A stretch of 14,790 bases of DNA from Ramlibacter sp. (GTDB lineage Bacteria; Pseudomonadota; Gammaproteobacteria; Burkholderiales; Burkholderiaceae). Made by a program: the position numbers and the translations under genes. The notes under the pieces are model-generated. The model searched no databases, had not been told where the DNA came from, and saw nothing but the letters and a program-made list of their open reading frames with translations. Shown piece by piece: positions 1-6,198 of this stretch. The stretch covers positions 1 to 14,790 of the forward strand of contig JACMQP010000030.1 of the NCBI GenBank assembly GCA_014376915.1, written 5' to 3'. Within the stretch, counting starts at the first letter, position 1; each line of letters begins with the position of its first letter.

Positions 1-65
1 ACCTCGGGGCGGTTGAGCGTAACCGTGGCCACGCCGTGGTCGAACTGGAGCTGGAGATGATTCAT
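1..65 (-). CDS. Enoyl-CoA hydratase/isomerase (crotonase family), N-terminal fragment
   Basis: Only the first 21 codons lie in the window; the gene continues past the left edge. The peptide begins MNHLQLQFDHGVATVTLNRPE, which has the typical crotonase opening: a short beta hairpin, then the (V)TLNRPE element. Crotonases hydrate or isomerise enoyl-CoA thioesters. Downstream of a carboxyltransferase and an acyl-CoA dehydrogenase, the expected job is hydration of a branched glutaconyl-CoA product (methylglutaconyl-CoA or isohexenylglutaconyl-CoA); that substrate is inferred from context. The ATG overlaps the stop of the upstream lipoprotein gene by four bases (ATGA), suggesting translational coupling. 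The active-site glutamates lie outside the window. Confidence 0.8.
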   Translation of the reverse strand, partial: MNHLQLQFDHGVATVTLNRPE

Positions 66-1147
66 GGTCGTTGGTCTCGGTCGGGATGGATTCGGTCGCG
101 CGCCGCCACAGCCGGCTGCCAGCCGCCGGTTTCATAGACGACGAATGCCTTGGGCGACGGCATGGCCAGGTACTGGCTGTAGCGCGCCTTGCCCTCGGCG
201 CGAGCCGGCACCGCGTCGACGTTGTCGATGGCCGCATAACCCGATGCGGGCGGCACGGTGTGCGAGTGTCCGCGTGCCGCCGGGCTCGCGGCCACCGGCG
301 TGGGTTTGGCCCAGACCACCGAGCCGTTGACCGCATACAACATGCAAATTCCCTTGGTGCGCTGCTGGCACAGCAGCATGGCGCGTTCGGACGGATCGGT
401 CGGATGCGCCGGGTCGGCCGGCCTCAGGCCCCAGGCGCCGAACCAGCTTCCATCGGTGCTGACCGCGAAGGCCTTCGGCGTCGGCCGCTTGATCCACAGC
501 CGGTACCCCTCGCGCCCCTTGTCGCCGAGGTAGGGGACAGCGTCGATGTCGTCGATGCGCGCATAACCGGTGGCGATCGGCGCGATCGGCGCAATGCCGG
601 CGGCTGCCGATGGAACGGGATCCGCGGCGGCGATGGCCTGGCCCGGCGGCTGGGTGGGCGTCGGCCGGGCGCTTGCGGCTCGCGTGTCCTTTGGAATGTT
701 CGGGTCGCGCGTGCCGGAGACGGGCTGCTTGGGAACATCCATCGAGACCATGCGGCCCATGATCACCTTGATCATCTCCGGATATTCGTACGCCGCACCC
801 GAGTTATGGTCAATCACGGCGCCGACCACGCCGCCGAGGATGATGTTGCCGTACATCGCGCCGCGTGTTGCCGACTCGACCGACACCACCCCTGGCGGCA
901 GCGGGCTCTTGTCGCACTTGACCTCCATCCGCTTGTTCGAGCGGACGATCGACGTGTCCCCCGGCGCCGTCAGGCGCCAGCTGCCCTTGTCGTTGGTCAG
1001 CGTGCAATCGGCGCCGCTCACGGCGGCGCCGTTCTGGGACTGCGCCTGCACGTACATCTTCTGCACGTTCCCGCCCGACACGGAAGCGCAGCCCGCCAGG
1101 ACGACGCCCGCCAGCAACACCAACAACAATCGAATCGCCCGCACCAT
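62..1147 (-). CDS. Two-repeat membrane lipoprotein inside an acyl-CoA catabolic operon
   Basis: The 361-residue product has a signal peptide with a hydrophobic core at residues 7-18 and a lipobox LAGC with Cys20, so it should be exported and lipidated. Residues 25-130 look like a small beta-rich domain with two cysteines (Cys48, Cys78) and a glycine-rich hydrophobic stretch (98-112) of a kind common in beta- and gammaproteobacterial lipoproteins. A Pro/Ala-rich linker follows (about 150-190). Two related repeats then appear: 193-240 and 302-344, each reading GYAxIDxxDAVP, then PxPKAF and a Trp. The first repeat continues into a Cys260/Cys268 segment ending LYAVNGSVVW; the second stops soon after its Trp. 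The start is fixed by an AGGAG at 1153-1157. The gene sits 23 nt after the dehydrogenase and overlaps the hydratase start. No function is known to me; envelope location is inferred from the lipobox. Confidence 0.85.
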   Translation of the reverse strand: MVRAIRLLLVLLAGVVLAGCASVSGGNVQKMYVQAQSQNGAAVSGADCTLTNDKGSWRLTAPGDTSIVRSNKRMEVKCDKSPLPPGVVSVESATRGAMYGNIILGGVVGAVIDHNSGAAYEYPEMIKVIMGRMVSMDVPKQPVSGTRDPNIPKDTRAASARPTPTQPPGQAIAAADPVPSAAAGIAPIAPIATGYARIDDIDAVPYLGDKGREGYRLWIKRPTPKAFAVSTDGSWFGAWGLRPADPAHPTDPSERAMLLCQQRTKGICMLYAVNGSVVWAKPTPVAASPAARGHSHTVPPASGYAAIDNVDAVPARAEGKARYSQYLAMPSPKAFVVYETGGWQPAVAARDRIHPDRDQRP

Positions 1148-1170
1148 GATCACTCCTGCATCTTGTTGAT

Positions 1171-2310
1171 TCAATACCGTTTCGCCACTTCTTCCAGCAT
1201 CACCTCGGTGGCCCCGCCACCGATCGCCAGCACGCGGGCGTCGCGCCAGAGCCGCTCGATCGCCGTCTCGCGCATGTAGCCCATGCCGCCGTGGAACTGC
1301 TGGCAGGTCTGCACCACCTCGTTGACCAGCTCGCCGGTCAAGGCCTTGAGCATCGACACGTCCTGCACGATGTCGTGGCCCTGCGTCACGCGCCAGGCGC
1401 AGTGGTACATGAACTGGCGCGCCGCGCGGGTCTTGGCATCGGCCATCGACAGCCGCTGGCGGATGGTCTGGTTGTCCCACAGCGGGCCGCCGAAGGCCTG
1501 GCGCTGGCGCACGTAATCCAGCGTCAGCCTGAGCGCCTGCTGGCAATGGCCGACAGCCATCGCAGCGAGCGCGATCCGCTCGGTCTGGAAGTTCTTCATC
1601 ACCGAGTAGAAGCCTTTGCCCTCCTCGCCCAACAGGTTGCCGGCGGGGATGCGCACGTTGTCCAGCACCAGTTCCGCGGTGTCCGACGACAGCCAGCCGG
1701 TCTTCTTCAGCGCCCGGCCGACCGTGAAGCCCGGAGTGCCCTTCTCGACGATGAAAATCGACATGTCGCGCTTGCCGGCGCCGGTCTTGGCGGCGATGAA
1801 GTACAGGTTGGCGTGGACACCGTTGGTGATGAATATCTTGGTGCCGTTCAGCACCCATTCATCGCCGTCGCGTCTGGCGCTTGTGCGGATCCCGGCCACG
1901 TCGGACCCCGCGCCCGGCTCGGTGATGCCGACGGCCGTGATCAGCTCGCCTGCGATCACGCGCTTGAGGTACTTGTCCTTCTGCGCGGCGCTGCCGGCGT
2001 GGTGCAGGTGCGGGCTGGCCATGTCGGTGTGGACCAGCACGGTGATGATGAAACCGGCGAAGGTGGACTGCGACAGCGCCTCGGCGAAGACCAGATTGGT
2101 CATCGCGTCCGCCTGCGCGCCGCCGTACTGCTCCTCGTACATCAGGCCGAACAGGCCGGCCTGGCCCATGCGGCGCAGCACGTCGCGTGGCACGCAACCG
2201 GCTTCTTCCCAGGCCGCGCCGTGCGGCTCGACCTCGCGGGCGATGAATTTCGCGACCTGGTCGCGCAGCAGCTCGTGGTCCGGGCTGTCGTAGATGGAAG
2301 TGTTGGACAT
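1171..2310 (-). CDS. Acyl-CoA dehydrogenase (isovaleryl/long-chain or citronellyl-CoA type)
   Basis: The 379-residue protein has the usual length and domain order of a flavoprotein acyl-CoA dehydrogenase: helical N-domain (about 1-122), beta domain with the FAD/substrate signature AVGITEPGAGSD (126-137) and WVLNGTKIFITNG (152-164), then the helical C-domain with RQRQAFGGPL (268-277) and QFHGGMGYMRE (338-348). At the site of the MCAD catalytic Glu376 it has Gly365 (IGGGATEV), whereas Glu244 in TERIAL lies where isovaleryl-CoA and long-chain dehydrogenases keep their catalytic base. It should desaturate a branched or long acyl-CoA, passing electrons to ETF. It follows the carboxyltransferase gene by 12 nt with an AAGG before the ATG. 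Gene order favours an AtuD-like (citronellyl-CoA) or related role; isovaleryl-CoA dehydrogenase remains possible. Confidence 0.92.
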   Translation of the reverse strand: MSNTSIYDSPDHELLRDQVAKFIAREVEPHGAAWEEAGCVPRDVLRRMGQAGLFGLMYEEQYGGAQADAMTNLVFAEALSQSTFAGFIITVLVHTDMASPHLHHAGSAAQKDKYLKRVIAGELITAVGITEPGAGSDVAGIRTSARRDGDEWVLNGTKIFITNGVHANLYFIAAKTGAGKRDMSIFIVEKGTPGFTVGRALKKTGWLSSDTAELVLDNVRIPAGNLLGEEGKGFYSVMKNFQTERIALAAMAVGHCQQALRLTLDYVRQRQAFGGPLWDNQTIRQRLSMADAKTRAARQFMYHCAWRVTQGHDIVQDVSMLKALTGELVNEVVQTCQQFHGGMGYMRETAIERLWRDARVLAIGGGATEVMLEEVAKRY

Positions 2311-2322
2311 CGGTGACCTTGT

Positions 2323-3930
2323 CTACATCCGGAACACGCCGAACTTCGGCTCGGGGATCGGCGCGTTCATCGATGCGGAAAGGCCCAGTGCCAGCACCCG
2401 GCGGGTGTCGGCGGGGTCGATCACGCCGTCGTCCCAGATCCGGGCGCTGGAATAATAGGGATGCGACTGGTGGCCGAACTGGTCCAGGATGGGCTGCTTG
2501 AAGGCCGCCTCTTCCTCGGCGCTCCAATGGCCGCCCTTGGCTTCGATGCCGTCGCGCTTCACGGTCGCCAGCACGCCGGCTGCCTGCTCGCCGCCCATCA
2601 CGCAGATTCGCGCGTTGGGCCACATCCAGAGGAAGCGGGGCGAATAGGCGCGGCCGCACATGCCGTAGTTGCCGGCGCCGTAGCTGCCGCCGATGATCAC
2701 GGTGAACTTGGGCACATTGGCCGTGGCCACCGCCGTCACCAGCTTGGCGCCGTGACGGGCGATGCCCTCGCTCTCGTACTTGCGCCCGACCATGAAGCCG
2801 GTGATGTTCTGCAGGAAGATCAGCGGCACCTTGCGCTGGCAGCACAGCTCGATGAAGTGAGCGCCCTTTTGCGCGCTCTCGGAAAACAGGATGCCGTTGT
2901 TGGCGACGATGCCGACCGGCATGCCCTCCAGGTGGGCGAAGCCGCACACCAGCGTCGCGCCGTAGCGCTGTTTGAACTCGTGGAACTCGCTGCCGTCGAC
3001 GATGCGGGCGATGATCTCGCGCACGTCGTACGGCTTGCGCACGTCGGTCGGCACCACGCCATGCAACTCCTGCGGGTCGAACTTCGGCGGGTGCGGCTCG
3101 CGCAGCAGCTGTTTCACGATCTTGGGCCGGTTCAGGCTGGCCACGGCCTGGCGCGCCAGCGCCAGCGCGTGGGCATCGTTCTGCGCCAGGTGATCCGCCA
3201 CACCCGACAGGCGGGTGTGGATGTCGCCGCCGCCGAGGTCTTCGGCCGACACGATCTCGCCGATGGCCGCCTTCACCAGCGGCGGGCCGCCCAGGAAAAT
3301 CGTGCCCTGGTTCTTGACGATGATGGTTTCATCGCTCATCGCCGGCACATACGCGCCGCCGGCCGTGCACGAGCCCATCACCACGGCAATCTGGGCGATG
3401 CCCTGCGCACTCATGTTGGCCTGGTTGTAGAAAATGCGACCGAAATGGTCGCGATCCGGGAACACGTCGTCCTGGTTCGGCAGGTTGGCGCCACCGGAGT
3501 CCACCAGGTAGATGCAGGGCAGGTTGTTCTGCATCGCCACCTCCTGCGCGCGCAAGTGCTTCTTGACCGTCATCGGGTAGTAGGTGCCGCCCTTGACGGT
3601 CGCGTCGTTGCAGACGATCAGGCAGTCGACGCCGCTCACCCGCCCGATACCGGCGATCAGGCCGGCGCTCGGCGCGTCGCCCTTGTACATCGCGTGGGCC
3701 GCCAGCGGCGCCAGTTCCAGGAACGGCGTGCCCGGATCGAGCAGCATCTGCACCCGGTCGCGCGGCAGCAGCTTGCCGCGTTTGACGTGGCGGGTCCGCG
3801 ACGTCTCGCCGCCGCCGGCCGCGGCATGGGCCAGTTGCACCTGCAGGTCGTCGACCAGCGCCCGCATGGCCTGCGCGTTGGCCTGGAAGTCGACCGACCG
3901 GGCGTTGAGTTGGGTTTCCAGTACCGACAT
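2323..3930 (-). CDS. Acyl-CoA carboxylase carboxyltransferase (beta) subunit, methylcrotonyl/geranyl-CoA type
   Basis: This 535-residue protein matches the length and layout of the beta subunit of methylcrotonyl-CoA or geranyl-CoA carboxylase. The N-terminal crotonase-like half contains [20 protein letters not shown] (109-128), DSGGANLP (144-151) and [16 protein letters not shown] (186-201). The C-terminal half has [12 protein letters not shown] (375-386) and the oxyanion-hole segment [16 protein letters not shown] (414-429). It transfers a carboxyl group from carboxybiotin, supplied by a separate alpha subunit not present here, to the gamma carbon of an alpha,beta-unsaturated acyl-CoA. Gly214 in TIFLGGPP and Thr239 in GGGDIHTR differ from LiuB as I remember it (Ala and Cys), and with the gene order lean toward a GCC-like or relaxed specificity; this is inference. 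The ATG is preceded by AGAGGAA (3934-3940). It is first in the operon. Confidence 0.9.
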   Translation of the reverse strand: MSVLETQLNARSVDFQANAQAMRALVDDLQVQLAHAAAGGGETSRTRHVKRGKLLPRDRVQMLLDPGTPFLELAPLAAHAMYKGDAPSAGLIAGIGRVSGVDCLIVCNDATVKGGTYYPMTVKKHLRAQEVAMQNNLPCIYLVDSGGANLPNQDDVFPDRDHFGRIFYNQANMSAQGIAQIAVVMGSCTAGGAYVPAMSDETIIVKNQGTIFLGGPPLVKAAIGEIVSAEDLGGGDIHTRLSGVADHLAQNDAHALALARQAVASLNRPKIVKQLLREPHPPKFDPQELHGVVPTDVRKPYDVREIIARIVDGSEFHEFKQRYGATLVCGFAHLEGMPVGIVANNGILFSESAQKGAHFIELCCQRKVPLIFLQNITGFMVGRKYESEGIARHGAKLVTAVATANVPKFTVIIGGSYGAGNYGMCGRAYSPRFLWMWPNARICVMGGEQAAGVLATVKRDGIEAKGGHWSAEEEAAFKQPILDQFGHQSHPYYSSARIWDDGVIDPADTRRVLALGLSASMNAPIPEPKFGVFRM

Positions 3931-3976
3931 GTGTTCCTCTGTCTCCGGGTTGGGCATCGTAAGCCCCCAGCCGTCC

Positions 3977-3982
3977 AGCATA
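3977..3982 (-). promoter_or_regulatory. Predicted -10 element of the carboxylase operon promoter
   Basis: On the minus strand this reads TATGCT, four of six matches to the sigma70 -10 consensus. It would place transcription start near 3970, giving a leader of about 40 nt to the ATG at 3930. There is no recognisable -35 hexamer 17 bp upstream, where the sequence is GC-rich and runs into the direct repeats at 4003-4044. A weak -35 overlapped by activator half-sites is typical of activator-dependent promoters. Prediction only. Confidence 0.4.
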
Positions 3983-4002
3983 GGAGAACCGGCGTGCGGC
4001 GG

Positions 4003-4044
4003 CGTGCCAGCCAGGTTGCAAATCGTGCCACTCTGGCGCAAACT
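4003..4044. promoter_or_regulatory. Direct-repeat operator, likely for the adjacent AraC-family regulator
   Basis: Two half-sites lie head to tail: CGTGCCAGCCAGGTTGCAAA from 4003 and CGTGCCACTCTGGCGCAAAC from 4024. Both share CGTGCCA, then CnGG, then GCAAA (offset by one base in the second). Their starts are exactly 21 bp apart, two helical turns, the geometry of AraC half-sites. Measured from the predicted start near 3970 they cover about -33 to -74 of the divergent carboxylase operon. A further CGTGCCAC copy begins at 4052. Binding by the 4095-5072 product is inferred. Confidence 0.55.
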
Positions 4045-4094
4045 GCCGGCCCGTGCCACGCCCGTTTCCCCAGACTCCCAAAGCCGCCACCCCG

Positions 4095-5072
4095 ATGGCC
4101 TTCGCCCGCGCAATCGCGGCTGCCTACGGCCGGCACGGCCAGAGCCCGGCCGGCCCGCTGAAGCTGGCACAGATCACGCCAACCCAGCTCCAAAAGGCAG
4201 ACGGCCGGATCACGGCCCGCCAGATGGAAGTGCTGTCCGGCGCCGCGATGCAGGAACTGGACGACGAAGGCCTGGGCGCGTACGCCCGCAAGCTGCCGTG
4301 GGGCAGCTACGGCATGCTGGCCCGCGCTTCGCTGAGTTCGCCGGACCTCGGCGTCGCGCTCAAACGCTGGTGCCGGCACCACGCGCTGATCGCGGACGAC
4401 ATCGCCTTGCGCGTCACCGTCTCGGGGGCCACCGCGGCCATCGTGGTCGAGGAAAGGCGCGACCTGGGCGCCGCCCGCGAGTTCGCCCTGGTCCACGTGC
4501 TGCGCAACATCCACGGCCTGGCCTGCTGGTTCATCGATTCGAGGATCGCGCTTCAGGGCGCGCGCTTTCCCTTTGTGCAGCCGCCGCACGCCGACGCTTA
4601 CGCCTTCATGTTTCCCGGGTTGCTGAGCTTCGACGCCGGGCAGGCCGAGATCCGCTTCGATGCCGGCTATCTGGCCCTGCCGCTGCGGCGCGACGAGAAG
4701 GCGCTGCGCCAGATGCTGCAGCGCGCCTTGCCGCTCACGGTGTTGCAATACCGCCGCGACCGGCTGCTGGTGGAACAGGTGCGGCAGGCGCTGGCCGCCG
4801 ATCCGGGGCAGGTGCACAACGCCGAGGGGCTGGCGGCGCTGCTGAACGTGTCGGCGCGCACGCTGCACCGGCAGTTGAAGGAGCAGGGCGCCGGCTTGCA
4901 GCAGCTGAAGGACGAGGTGCGCTTCGATCGCGCGAAGGAATTGCTCCATCGCACCGCCACCCCGGTCAAGCAGGTGGCGGTGGCGGCGGGTTTTCGCAAC
5001 GAAAAGAGCTTCATGCGCGCTTTCCGCACCTGGAGCGGGCAGTCGCCGGGCGAATTCCGGCGGGCGTCCTGA
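4095..5072 (+). CDS. AraC-family transcriptional regulator (arabinose-binding-like N-domain)
   Basis: The 325-residue protein has an N-terminal ligand-sensing domain of the type found in OruR/ArgR-like AraC regulators (about 10-195) and a C-terminal double helix-turn-helix (about 240-322). In the latter, [20 protein letters not shown] (246-265) is the first HTH and [20 protein letters not shown] (294-313) plus [10 protein letters not shown] the second. It is divergent from the carboxylase operon and is probably its activator, responding to a substrate or CoA intermediate. I chose ATG 4095 because [15 protein letters not shown] aligns with the usual start of this family. An in-frame GTG at 4053 would add 14 residues but falls inside a third CGTGCCA repeat. 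Neither start has a clear Shine-Dalgarno sequence. Confidence 0.88.
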   Translation: MAFARAIAAAYGRHGQSPAGPLKLAQITPTQLQKADGRITARQMEVLSGAAMQELDDEGLGAYARKLPWGSYGMLARASLSSPDLGVALKRWCRHHALIADDIALRVTVSGATAAIVVEERRDLGAAREFALVHVLRNIHGLACWFIDSRIALQGARFPFVQPPHADAYAFMFPGLLSFDAGQAEIRFDAGYLALPLRRDEKALRQMLQRALPLTVLQYRRDRLLVEQVRQALAADPGQVHNAEGLAALLNVSARTLHRQLKEQGAGLQQLKDEVRFDRAKELLHRTATPVKQVAVAAGFRNEKSFMRAFRTWSGQSPGEFRRAS

Positions 5073-5510
5073 CAGCCCAGGCCGCAGCGCTACAACCACC
5101 ACATGTACTGCCGGGACTTACCACTCGCCGACTTCGCGGACGCGCTGGTCGAGCTCGAGCCGGTCGAGATCGGTGCGTCGGCGCGGGCCGGCGCGGCGGA
5201 TCCGGACGAGCGCGCGAAGAACGCTTCGGACAAGGGCCGGTACCACGCCCCGGCGTGGCCTGGCCAGGGGAATGGCTGACTTCTGCATGCGCATGGCTGC
5301 TCCCTGGAGTGGATGACGATGGTGGTTTCCATTTCGGCTGTGTCCAGAACGCGAGTGGCGGGCCAGGGGCCAGCCAGGTGCTCTCGCTGCACATGGGGGG
5401 CGACCCCGTGCACATCCCGCCATGCCGTTCCCGCGGCGACGTCTGGCGGTGTTGCCTGGGCACACCCGAAGTGGTTTCCAAGAAAAATAATCAAACATCA
5501 GGCGACAAAC
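5073..5510. other. Gene-poor spacer after the AraC gene
   Basis: No ORF here matches a family I recognise. ORFs of up to about 165 codons exist on the minus strand but their residue composition (Arg/Pro/Ser rich, low complexity) looks like chance reading in high-GC DNA. The best small candidates are a 58-codon minus-strand ORF (5118-5294, with GGGAG before its ATG) and a 58-codon plus-strand ORF (5103-5279, no Shine-Dalgarno), which overlap antisense, so at most one is likely real. The segment 5481-5515 is locally AT-rich beside the terminator. It could be a degraded gene or the downstream end of a lost element. Confidence 0.5.
5118..5294 (-). CDS. Possible small basic protein, unrecognised
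   Basis: A 58-codon ORF starts at ATG 5294, five bases after GGGAG (minus-strand reading of 5300-5304), and ends in TAA. The product is strongly basic and arginine-rich in the middle (RIRRAGPRRR), with a possible amphipathic C-terminal helix (DLDRLELDQRVREVGEW). Codons are mostly G/C-ending, but this is also true of the antisense frame. I do not recognise the sequence. It lies downstream of the terminator at 5511-5543 and would need its own promoter, perhaps in the AT-rich stretch near 5480-5510. Low confidence; listed because it has the best translation start in the spacer. Confidence 0.22.
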   Translation of the reverse strand: MRMQKSAIPLARPRRGVVPALVRSVLRALVRIRRAGPRRRTDLDRLELDQRVREVGEW

Positions 5511-5543
5511 AAAAAGGCCCGGATCCTTGCGGAATCCGGGCCT
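5511..5543 (-). terminator. Rho-independent terminator of the small minus-strand unit
   Basis: A perfect 9-bp GC-rich stem pairs 5516-5524 (GGCCCGGAT) with 5534-5542 (ATCCGGGCC) around a 9-nt loop; an A:T pair at 5515/5543 extends it. On the minus strand the stem is followed at once by five U residues (5515-5511). The opposite strand has no U tract, so the direction is minus. It ends the predicted transcript that begins near 5724. Confidence 0.85.
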
Positions 5544-5568
5544 CTCGAAAGAGCGATCGAAAGGACGC

Positions 5569-5673
5569 CTATGCGTCTTCCGGTCCCGGATGCCGTCGCG
5601 AAATGCCGCGCGCAAAACCGACTTGAGCCATTGGATGGCTTAGGCAGTTCTTGAGGGCGGGGCGGTTTGTCAC
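5569..5673 (-). CDS. Possible 34-residue small protein (or ORF within a small RNA)
   Basis: A GTG at 5673 is preceded, seven bases upstream, by AAAGGA (5681-5686 read on the minus strand) and opens a 34-codon frame ending in TAG. The product starts MTNRPALKNCLSHPMAQVGF and is basic and hydrophilic, with no membrane segment or signal peptide. The ORF is framed by a promoter-like pair (5731-5759) and a terminator (5511-5543), giving a transcript of about 214 nt with a 50-nt leader. The unit is therefore well delimited, but whether the product is the peptide or the RNA cannot be told from the sequence. I recognise no homologue. A shorter antisense ORF (5571-5654) lacks these flanking signals. 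Confidence 0.38.
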   Translation of the reverse strand: MTNRPALKNCLSHPMAQVGFARGISRRHPGPEDA

Positions 5674-5693
5674 GCGGGGTTCCTTTCGGCTGG

Positions 5694-5718
5694 TTGAAAA
5701 AATGGACTGCTTTTTCAA
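5694..5718 (-). repeat. 8-bp inverted repeat in the leader of the small transcript
   Basis: Arms TTGAAAAA (5694-5701) and TTTTTCAA (5711-5718) are perfect complements around a 9-nt loop. In the minus-strand transcript this A/U-rich hairpin would lie at about +7 to +31, just before the AAAGGA ribosome site. A second, overlapping pairing (ACTGC with GCAGT) is possible, so alternative folds exist. A regulatory role is speculation. Confidence 0.5.
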
Positions 5719-5730
5719 GGCAGTGGAGAG

Positions 5731-5759
5731 ACTGTAAATAGTCTTTACTCAGGCGTCAA
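5731..5759 (-). promoter_or_regulatory. Predicted sigma70 promoter of the small minus-strand unit
   Basis: On the minus strand TTGACG (5759-5754) is separated by exactly 17 bp from TACAGT (5736-5731), five and four matches to the -35 and -10 consensus hexamers. Transcription would begin near 5724 and run to the terminator at 5511-5543. It is divergent from the HTH gene at 5805. Confidence 0.55.
5734..5748. promoter_or_regulatory. 15-bp palindrome, candidate operator for the neighbouring HTH protein
   Basis: GTAAA-TAGTC-TTTAC is a perfect 5-bp-arm inverted repeat. It lies in the spacer of the minus-strand promoter and overlaps its -10 hexamer, the standard position for a repressor site. A second, offset palindrome (AGACT-N6-AGTCT, 5729-5744) overlaps it. 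The site is about 57 bp upstream of the HTH gene start, so it could control both directions. The assignment to that protein rests only on proximity and symmetry. Confidence 0.45.
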
Positions 5760-5804
5760 CAGCCGCGACAATCGATTCTTTTTTCTGTCGCAGATTTTCC
5801 ACAC

Positions 5805-6167
5805 GTGTCCAACATCACCATCCTGCGGAGGTTGAACACCGTCGCCCTGTACCAGACATTCCTGCAGGAGCGGATCGCCGCGGGCGAGGCGCCCAAGGGG
5901 CTCGAGCAGAACTTTGCCGCGCTGCTGGAGATCTCCCCAAGCATGTGGAGCCAGATCAAGACCGCGCGGCCGATCGGCGACAAGCTGGCGCGGCAGGTCG
6001 AGCAGCATGCGGGCAAACCCGCTGACTGGCTCGACCAGGAACACGAGGAGTCGCAGCTGGCAGACCCGGCCGAGGAACGGCTGCTGAAGGCCGCCAGCAG
6101 CTACTGGCGCTCGGCCAACGCCACCGAAAGGCGCGCGCTGCTGAAACTGCTGCAACGCCGTGCCTGA
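5805..6167 (+). CDS. Small Cro/CI-like helix-turn-helix DNA-binding protein
   Basis: The 120-residue protein has a lambda-repressor-like helix-turn-helix at about 33-70: LEQNFAALLEISPSMWSQIK is followed by the conserved IGDKLARQVE and a GKPADWLDQ turn. This resembles short single-domain HTH proteins seen in Burkholderiales and in phage-type repressors. The C-terminus (85-118) is helical and charged, perhaps for dimerisation. It has no effector domain. The start is a GTG at 5805 without a Shine-Dalgarno sequence; no in-frame ATG exists before the HTH, so GTG is the best choice. It is divergent from the small unit at 5511-5759 and lies 31 nt before mdlA in the same direction, so it may regulate the exporter operon, the small unit, or both. 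Confidence 0.75.
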   Translation: MSNITILRRLNTVALYQTFLQERIAAGEAPKGLEQNFAALLEISPSMWSQIKTARPIGDKLARQVEQHAGKPADWLDQEHEESQLADPAEERLLKAASSYWRSANATERRALLKLLQRRA

Positions 6168-6198
6168 ACCCGACAACCACAACGCCCGTTCCCCATCC

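Noticed and set aside
1148..1858. Upstream in-frame extension of the lipoprotein reading frame to about 598 codons
   Set aside because: The extension lies antisense-free but out of frame over the dehydrogenase gene on the same strand, is Arg/Gly-rich and lacks any domain; the lipoprotein has a clear signal peptide and Shine-Dalgarno at 1147.
4016..4044. TTGCAA-N17-CAAACT as a promoter for the AraC gene
   Set aside because: The -10 match is poor (three of six) and the hexamers are part of the direct repeats, so the repeat explanation is preferred.
5103..5279. 58-codon plus-strand ORF beginning MYCRDLPLADFADALVELEP
   Set aside because: Codon third positions look acceptable, but there is no Shine-Dalgarno, promoter or recognised family, and it is antisense to a small ORF with a better start.
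3584..5626. 680-codon plus-strand ORF
   Set aside because: It covers the carboxylase gene antisense and the AraC gene in another frame; its product is low-complexity Arg/Ala/Gly sequence with no recognisable domain.
5571..5654. 27-codon plus-strand ORF with AAGGA upstream
   Set aside because: It is antisense to the promoter-to-terminator unit on the minus strand and has no promoter or terminator of its own.
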